From Apoderus coryli (taxonomy: Eukaryota; Arthropoda; Insecta; Coleoptera; Attelabidae): a DNA stretch of 64,000 nucleotides. The stretch covers positions 29,698,001-29,762,000 of the forward strand of contig OU452201.1 in the NCBI GenBank assembly GCA_911728435.2, in the 5' to 3' direction. The notes under the pieces are model-generated. The model was not told the DNA's origin. It ran no database searches and saw only the letters and a list, made by a program, of their open reading frames with translations. Every line of letters starts with the position of its first letter. Within the stretch, counting starts at the first letter, position 1. Shown one piece after another: positions 56,850 to 64,000 of the stretch. The translations under genes and the position numbers were made by a program.

Positions 56850-59690
56850 TGCTCCCGGTTGTTTTTCACACCTAAGCCATGTTGGTCTTAAGAACATTAT
56901 TGTACCACTTTTGCTGCACTGTCAAAAGGATTCTCTTTCGAAGGCATGCGGATTACGTGTTGCAGTTGGTGCCTGACAATCATCGCCTCCATGCTAGTTG
57001 TTTCAGCTTTCTCCAGAACTCTGATGTTTGTTCGTCGCTCCTGATGCCATTTAATTCTAGGAACTCTGCTAATACATTTTTAATTGTACTTTTCTAGGGT
57101 TTTTCAAATGCCTGCGATAAGTCCAAGACGCACAGCTATAAGCAAGGATAGGAACTACAATAGTAGAATACATTTGCAGTTGGTTCGAGCGTCGATGTCA
57201 TAATTATCGAAGAAAATATGCACTTGCGCATCTTATACGATGCTAAATCTCATCATCGATACTTACGTACGGCGCGCGAATACTGCCGAGGTCAGAGAAA
57301 CTCGATGTTCGAAGTCTGTCTCCGTTAACTCCAATATGTGGTGGTACCGCACAGTGTATGGTGCAGGCTGGTAGAGCATTTGTGTTTTCTTTATATTCAG
57401 TTCATGCCCGGTACTTTTATATGCGCTGTGAAATGCATTTAGTATACAGGGTGAGTCACGAGGAACTGTACATACTTCTACCATAAGTAGAGGCACATTA
57501 GGGGATCATCAAATGACCATTAAAAACTGTCTCCTTGTTTTCATTATTAAAATACAGGGTGAATTATGGATATTCACCAAAACAATGTTTCGTCATATCT
57601 TTTCAATGATTAAGTCGATTTATCTCATTTTTTTATAAAAGTGTGTATTGGTGCCTGGCAACTAACTGACATATTCAGAATTGAGAAAATGCAGGTCCGT
57701 CTTCGAGAAAATTTGTGGGACTGCTTCATATTCAACACTTCACCCTGTATATGATTTTTCAAAAATCTGATATAATTTTTTCAGATGGCATAAATAGACA
57801 GTTAGACCTGGGTATTTGAATTTTTTGGTACACTCACCTCACATTTCCAATTAAAGATTCATTTTAGAGCCAAATTGAAAATTGGCAATAATAAAGTATC
57901 TTACTGTACAATAATGCTTAGTTATTAAAAAGAAATCTTCAAAATAGACAGAAACGACACACACTATGCTCCAGTATGGTAAATACGATAATTTGAATTG
58001 ATTTACAGGGCCGGATTTAAAAATCTGGCATATCTGGTTCATCCCAATAATTCACCCTGTATGTAACTTTTTCCCCCGTAACAGACAGAAAACAGATAAA
58101 AAATGTTTGTAATAACCTAGTTTTCTTATTTGTTTGAGGAAAACTCATGTGTCTAATTATTTTAATCGGAATGAAATGAACAAGCCAGAGAAATGTTTAT
58201 TCATAAATTAAGAAATAAAATAAAAAACAATAACCAAACAATAAAACAGTTTTAACAATGTGGAACAAAGTAAAAACCAATTTATCAAACATTCCAATTA
58301 TAAAACACAACAGCTCATTAACGCAGAATTATTCACTGTTAATATTATCAGAAATGACCCATTGACAATCAGAAAATCCATTACACATTTAAACATTCGT
58401 CAAGAAATGTGTCTTAAGGCAGATGATTTCATTTTGAACATCTTTTATAATCGTAATGTTTATTAAATTGTTTTTTACTTTGTTCCACATTGTTAAAACT
58501 GTTTTATTGGTTGGTTATTGTTTTTTATTTTATTTCTTAATTTATGAATAAACATTTCCCTGGCTTGTTCATTTCATTCCGATTAAACTAATTATACACA
58601 TGAGTTTTCCTCAAACAAATAAGAAAACTAGGTTCTTACAAACATATTTTATCTGTTTTCTGTCTATTACGGGTGGAAAAAGTTACATACAGGGTGAATT
58701 ATTGGGATGAACCAGATATGCCAGATTTTTAAATCCGGCCCTGTAATTCAATTCAAATTATGGCATTTACCATACTGGAGCACAGTGTGTGTCGTTTCTG
58801 TCTATTTTGAAGATTTATTTTTAATAACTAAACATTATTATACAGTAAGATACTTCAATATTGCCAGTTTTCAATTTGGCTCTAAAATGAATCTTTAATT
58901 GGAAATGTGAGGTGAGTGTAACAAAAAATTCAAATACCCAGGTCTAACTGTCTATTTATGCCCTCTGAAAAAATTATATCAGATTTTTCAAAAATCATAT
59001 ACAGGGTGAAGTGTTGAATATGAAGCAGTCCCACAAATTTTCTCGAAGACGGACCTGGATTTTTTCAATTCTGAATATGTCAGTTAGTTGCCAGGTACCA
59101 ATACACACTTTTATAAAAAAAATGAGATAAATCGACTTAATCATTGTAACGATATGATGAAACATTGTTTTGGTGAAAATCCATAATTCACCCTGTATAT
59201 TAATAATGAAAACAAGGAGACAGTTTTTAATGGTCATTTGATGATCCCCTAATGTGCCTCAACTTATGGTAGAAGTATGTACAGTTCCTCGTGACTCACC
59301 CTGTATATTAAAAATTCTCTTCTGCAACAGCTAGGACACCACTGTCATGCGCGTATTGAAGCTCAATGACTGTTGTGGATACGATCTTCATCCCAGCTTG
59401 CAGTATACGACGGTTGAAGAGTCCGCCATCATTAAATCTGTAGACGACTCTATTCCCCCCGAGTGTTCATCCTTAACAAGTTGAACGAGCGTTCTCACAA
59501 TCATCGAAAACAAGGTGGGTGCAATGACACCATCCAGCTTTACTCCAGTTGTTATTGAAAGAGCTCTGCCGGTCTGTTGTTGAGAACGGCTGCTCTCATA
59601 TTATCGTGAAGGAGTTGAAGTATCCGGATATTCTGGGGACATCCGTTGAGCTTTAATAGCTTCCACAGGGCCTCACTGTTAACGCAGTAA
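56850..59690 (-). pseudogene. LINE reverse transcriptase, split by a foldback element
   Basis: Minus strand from 59690: NSEALWKLLKLNGCPQNIRI, LLHDNMRAAVLNNR, then TTGVKLDGVIAPTLFSMIVR and, after more decay, VYRFNDGGLFNRR and VIELQYAHDSGVLAVAEE (AHDS where an active enzyme has ADD). After the foldback element it resumes at LNAFHSAYKSTGHELNIKKT (57440), then TIVVPILAYSCASWTY and EAETTS..AMIVRHQLQHVIRMP near 56950. This is a familiar insect LINE RT C-terminus, possibly RTE-like. Many frameshifts and the lost ADD make it inactive. Confidence 0.75.
57447..59303. mobile_element. TA-flanked foldback element, 1.86 kb, 830-bp arms
   Basis: CAGGGTGAGTCACGAGG at both ends with TA outside. Arms 57447-58277 and 58470-59303 are nearly identical inverted copies, with about 190 bases between. 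Inside each arm are further CAGGGTGAA ends (57553/59190, 57745/58998, 58050/58690). Inserted in the LINE RT. Confidence 0.88.
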
Positions 59691-59955
59691 AGAATAGAAG
59701 GACACTAATAATGAAATTTAGGATGTAAAATAACAACAAATACCTACACAAAAGAAAATAAAAGAAAAATTAGCAAGATAACAAATTTAAATCTTTAACA
59801 CAAAAAAAAATTAAAGAGAAGCCGAGGACACCCTATAGGTACGTTTATTTTAATAATGTGTGGAATTCATTATCGATATTGCAAAGAATGAAGCGGGTAA
59901 TTCCCTAAAATGTTTTTTTTTCCTAAAGATAAGAATTATTATTGTAGCCTATTAT

Positions 59956-61375
59956 CAGTGGCGGCTTGTGGCAGTTTAATGTGGTGAAACATAACATAAA
60001 ATAAAGCCATATACTTAATAGGTAGCTAAAATTAATAGCGATATCCCTACTTCGTCAACTACATAAAATATAGGAGGTTATGTTTATAAGTAGGTATCTC
60101 ACCTAAGTATTGTTTTCTTTAAAAAGTGTAATTAGTATCTAGAATATATTTACCTACTTCAGAATAATACTAAATCAAACACATTTTATGAAACTGTCAA
60201 TCAAATTACTTTTATGCTACCTGTTAGCAAATCAGAATAATATGTCTCATACCAGATATTATTAAAAGCTCTGCTTTTATGCATTTGCCTTTATTTATAT
60301 TTATCAAACATTTATTTAAATCTAGAACAGGTGTGTCTGTATATTTTTAACAAGATTTTCCTGTTCTTAAAGTGTTGATTAAAAAAACTTAACTTTAGTT
60401 AAAATTAAAAAATAAACATCATTTTTCATAATAACTTCGCTTACCTGATGTGTAGTACTTCCACTTGCTTCTTCCATATTAAAGTGAGATATTATATCAA
60501 AAAAACAATATTTTACGGTACCTACCCATTTATTTTCATAGAAATACTAATTAATAACTGTATATATATTTTTTTTTAATTTGTTCACTACTTTTTTAGA
60601 TTTTAAAACATAAATTAAGTATGTAGGTAACTACCTAAATAGGAAGACTAATTGGTATTCAAAATATCAAAAAATCAAAACTTTAAACTTCCCGAAAAGG
60701 AAATAAAAATAATATTAGCACAGGTATAGTACAGAGCACAACTGTGATAGCACTAGAAATTTGCGACTGTGTGATAGAGATAGATATAATCAAAATAATA
60801 ATCCACATATAGGTACAAAACACTCGCCAAGGGTTGTCTTATTTTACATTAAATCTCTGCTGCATCTATATGAAGCGTACTTCTTATAGTGTTTTTTTAA
60901 TGGCAAGATTCGTATGCTATGCTCAGTACAATTAAACGCTGGCAACTATGTTTAGACGAAGAGAGATAGGTGGTTGCATAGTGGGTATATGCAAGATGGC
61001 AGTGTTGCCCATTGTTGCTGAATTCATTTCATTTGCATAAGAACGTGTATGATAAATAAATAGGCTATTGTCATAGGACACAAGCACTGGCAAGGATGTC
61101 AACTGTCGCAAACAGGGAAGAGAGACCGAAACAAATAATGTTTTACTATTATTACACGAATAAAAAAAGAGGAAAATACCTATAGGTTTGTAAATTAAGT
61201 ATGTTAAATAGGTGTATACGATAAAGCCTGCTTCAGATGAAGACGAAATTCAGAATTACAGTTGTATGGTAAATCAGGTTGAAAATTAAGTATCCATTAA
61301 TTTATAGTTTATTAATTTTACTGAGTATTTAGGTGAAGCGTTGCTTCACTTGCTTCATAGGACAAGCCGTCACTG
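59956..61375. mobile_element. hAT element, 1.42 kb, non-autonomous
   Basis: TIRs CAGTGGCGGCTTGT and ACAAGCCGTCACTG, with the 8-bp target duplication CCTATTAT at 59948-59955 and 61376-61383. An 8-bp duplication and CAG/CTG ends are typical of hAT. Only a possible first exon of a gene remains. Confidence 0.88.
60445..60477 (-). pseudogene. Possible first exon of the lost hAT gene
   Basis: ATG, then MEEASGSTTHQ, then a consensus GTAAGC donor on the minus strand. It lies inside the hAT element with no following exon. Suggestive only. Confidence 0.35.
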
Positions 61376-61383
61376 CCTATTAT

Positions 61384-61822
61384 GAGAAAAATAGTTAATA
61401 TGTGTATCTCGCCCGGAAGAGGTTGGGTTTTTGCAGCATTTCGTGTTCATAATCCTAATCTGTGGTATTTCATATGGGGCGGAAAGGAAAATATGAGTAT
61501 TCGTTCTAAAGATAATACGTGAATACATATATGTATTTTACGTGAGCGAAATCGTTTTAGATGGACATAACGGCTCTATATGTAGTACAGTTTGCATTCA
61601 AAACAAGCACAGCAAACGAAAGCACATTATTTAGTCAAAGCGGAAATTGACTCTTTTGAGGTATATTTTTTGTAATGACTTGGCCTGGGCTAAATTTACC
61701 TAGACTCGAAGAACTATCAGTGGTCAGTATTTTACTGTGTAAATTTCAAGATATGTTCCTACATACATACATGGTTGTTAAATGCTTCATACTTAATTAG
61801 ATTATAATTGCAATATCTAATA
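61384..61822. other. No gene recognised
   Basis: Flank between the hAT and the second DUF4817 element. Nothing supported on either strand. Confidence 0.4.
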
Positions 61823-61824
61823 TA

Positions 61825-64000
61825 CACGGTGTTCGGAAAAAGGAGGTCAATCCGTTAACCACAGATTCCTTGAGCAAAAATAATATGAGTTTTAAGATGT
61901 GATGTTTTATTTTAGCTCTCCATGTCCGATATACAGGGCGTCAAAGTTGAAAATTTAAAACCAATATTTTTAAATAATTCTAGTATTTATTGAGATATTA
62001 GATGCAAATTTAGTGTGTTGCTTCAGCATAAAGAGCTACTTCTTTCCAAAGAAGAACACAAAAACAATGTCTTAATAGCCAAAATACGGGATGTTCAGTA
62101 CCTATTGACCCCCCCAAGTTTTTATTACGTACGCCAATGACTTTTAACTAAGTATTTATAGGTTACTATGTGTTTGTGAATATTTTTTAACTCTTATAAA
62201 ATTTGGATAAAATCATTTGTTTTTGAGATATTTGGAAAAGTATTGGATGTTGTTTGATACCTCGGCGGCTCTGGCTAATCTTATAATGTTGAAATATCAA
62301 GCAACTCTGGTGTTACCTTGGATACCTAATTAAGCAATGTTTTATTGTTGTCAAATTAATTGTCACAATTTGACAGTAGTTTAACGTTGAAAACTTACTA
62401 TTTTTAATTATCGGTTATTTTATAAGTAAACACAACGAAAATGGATCGTAGACGAAACAATTTTATATTTTTTTCGGAAATGACAGATATGATTTTAATC
62501 ATGGGTAAGATTTAAAGACATTTGATTGATTATAATCAATTAAATTGTATTTTTGTTAACTTACTAGGAAAATGTAACTTTAACGCTAGTTTAGCCGCTA
62601 GGCGGTACGCAGAAAAGTTCCCTAATCGAATTCATCCAAGACGAAGGTATTTTTCAAATTTAGTTAGGCGACTAAGGCACAGTGGAAGTTTTAGGGAAGA
62701 CCGTAAAGGGAACTGCGGTCGACCCCGTCTAATGAAACCGGAAAAGGAGGAGAGTATTTTAACAAGCATCGAGGAGACACCAAATATTAGTACCAGAGTT
62801 CTTGCCCGACAGGTTGAAAATATTGGCAAATCTGAAGTACACCAGATTTTAAAAAGACAGCAGCTTTATCCCTACCACATTCAAGAAGTACAATCTCTGC
62901 TGCGTCAAGACCTTGAGGTAAGATCTAGGCTATGTAGGTGGATATGCGAAATGCATGACAGAGATATACACTTCATCAAAAATATTTTGTTTACGGACGA
63001 AGCTGCCTTTACTAGAAACGGGGTCACAAATATTTATAATACACATAATATCTGGCAGAAGAAAATCCTCATGCGTAGTAGAGACACATCATCAAGTAAA
63101 CTTTAAAGTCAACGTGAGGGTTGGTGTCGTGGATAATTTCTTTTTGGGTCCTGTAATTTTACTAGGGAATTTGATCACATTCATTTTTAGCATTTCTTCA
63201 AAACATACTGCCCGATTTACTTGACGATTCGCTTCTTTTAATTAGACAAAATATTTGGTTTCAACTTGATGGTGCACCAGCACATTTTGCTAGGAATGTA
63301 AGTAGATACTTACATGAAAACTTTCCCCAACGCTGGATTGGGCGAGGCCAAGATGCTCCTGTTAAAAGCCAACCCCGATCTCCAGATCTTACTCCCTTGG
63401 ACTATTCAGTCTGGGGTTGTATGAAAGATTTTGTTTATAAGGTTCCGATTTTGAGTGAAAATCATTTAATAGAGAGAATCTTACAAGCTGGGGAAGACTA
63501 CTAGGTTGAAGCCTCATATTTTTCAAAGACTAAGATTTTCTTTACTAAAAAGAGCTCGCATATGCATTTAAAAGAATGGGGGTCATATCGAGCAATTTCT
63601 TTAGACTGGTAGTTTTTCTAATGTTTATTTAGTTACTTTTTCATGTTTTTAAAATAACATGTTTAAATAATTAATATTTGACTATGATGCATCAAATTAA
63701 GTTAAAAATAATAAACAATTTCGTGTTCGTAGTGTTTAGTTTTATTACCTTTTTGAAAACTGTACTTAATTTGATGCACGGTAATGGTAATTTGAGTTAA
63801 ATATGCTTGATTTAGTAGTGGAAATACCGTGAGCCGCGTAGACAACAAGAGCCAATACTTTTCAAAATATCTCAAAAACAAATGATTTTATCCAAATTTT
63901 ATAAGAGTTAAAAAATAATCACAAATACATAGTAACCTATAAATACTTAGTTCATTGGCTTAAGTGATAAATACTTGGGGTGTCAATGGGTACTGAACAT
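61825..64000 (+). mobile_element. DUF4817-type Tc1/mariner element, copy 2, runs off window
   Basis: Starts CACGGTGTTCGG after TA (61823-61824). The left inverted arm runs to about 62270, and the right arm (from about 63840) is cut by the window end. Most of the sequence aligns with copy 1, but this copy keeps the 475 bases missing there, including the transposase start. Confidence 0.85.
62441..63604 (+). pseudogene. DUF4817-type transposase with an intron, frameshifted
   Basis: ATG at 62441 opens MDRRRNNFIFFSEMTDMILI, followed by a 63-base intron (62505-62567, GTAAGA..TTACTAG). Then come KCNFNASLAARRYAEKFPNR and a helix-turn-helix region (FSNLVRRLRHSGSFRED, GRPR), the DUF4817 pattern. The DDE core has FTDEAAFTRNG and LDGAPAHFARNV and SPDLTPLDYSVWG. 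Full length in family terms is about 370 residues. Small indels near 63050-63180 and 63500 and a stop near 63570 break the frame. The stop found in copy 1 is a Gln codon here, so the two copies decayed separately. Confidence 0.85.

Noticed and set aside
57851..58898. Paired 63-codon ORFs
   Set aside because: Mirror translations of the 830-bp arms.

Overview
This window looks like insect nuclear DNA. It is very AT-rich, has short GT-AG introns, one nicotinic acetylcholine receptor exon, one glycine-rich VPV-repeat secreted (cuticle-type) gene, and is otherwise packed with nested transposable elements. The mix (DUF4817-type Tc1/mariner elements, piggyBac, Penelope-like elements with hammerhead motifs, an animal CACTA-like element with a DUF4806 gene, hAT, LINEs, Ty3/gypsy) fits a large repeat-rich insect genome such as a beetle or aphid. 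The species cannot be fixed from the sequence. All calls are by reading; nothing was searched or aligned by machine.

Layout. 0.4-2.4 kb: an internally deleted DUF4817 mariner-type element with about 440-bp TIRs. 3.1-3.7 kb: three in-phase exons of a possible zinc-finger/THAP-like gene start. 4.0-12.9 kb: two inverted Penelope-like terminal segments, each with a hammerhead motif; the left one is broken at a TTAA by a piggyBac element (transposase 4.5-6.1 kb). Between them lie Harbinger-like and Mutator-like gene fragments and several foldback MITEs. 13.6-24.4 kb: one apparent 10.7-kb DNA transposon. Its inverted termini are followed inward by large tandem arrays (182-bp units on the left, about 110-bp units on the right). 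It carries an intact six-exon DUF4806 gene and the truncated N-terminal part of a CACTA-like transposase. 24.5-27.2 kb: a palindrome inside a palindrome, with promoter-like CCAAT/GC-box sequence at both ends.

27.6-28.3 kb: a small hairpin element with a hammerhead motif in each arm. 28.7-41 kb: a minus-strand host-like gene with tiny exons whose long intron holds the Penelope-like elements. Two nearly identical copies lie head to head (31.65-36.4 kb; open ORFs of 764 and 559 codons) and a second family lies at 36.4-38.5 kb. 41-46.6 kb: foldback repeats, a canonical hammerhead motif at 41.55 kb, and Ty3/gypsy remnants. 46.7-48.0 kb: the VPV-repeat gene (minus). 51.4 kb: the nicotinic receptor exon (plus). 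52.7-55.0 kb: a foldback element split by a 5'-truncated RNase H-bearing LINE with a visible target-site duplication. 56.8-59.7 kb: a LINE reverse transcriptase split by a 1.86-kb foldback. 60.0-61.4 kb: a 1.42-kb hAT with 8-bp TSD. 61.8-64 kb: a second, longer DUF4817 element running off the end.

The most interesting candidates are (1) the 13.6-24.4 kb transposon, whose two subterminal satellite arrays share an inward-facing TTYAATATGG motif and which encodes an intact DUF4806 protein that might bind them, and (2) the unusual density of hammerhead-ribozyme-like motifs (about a dozen) in Penelope-related terminal segments.
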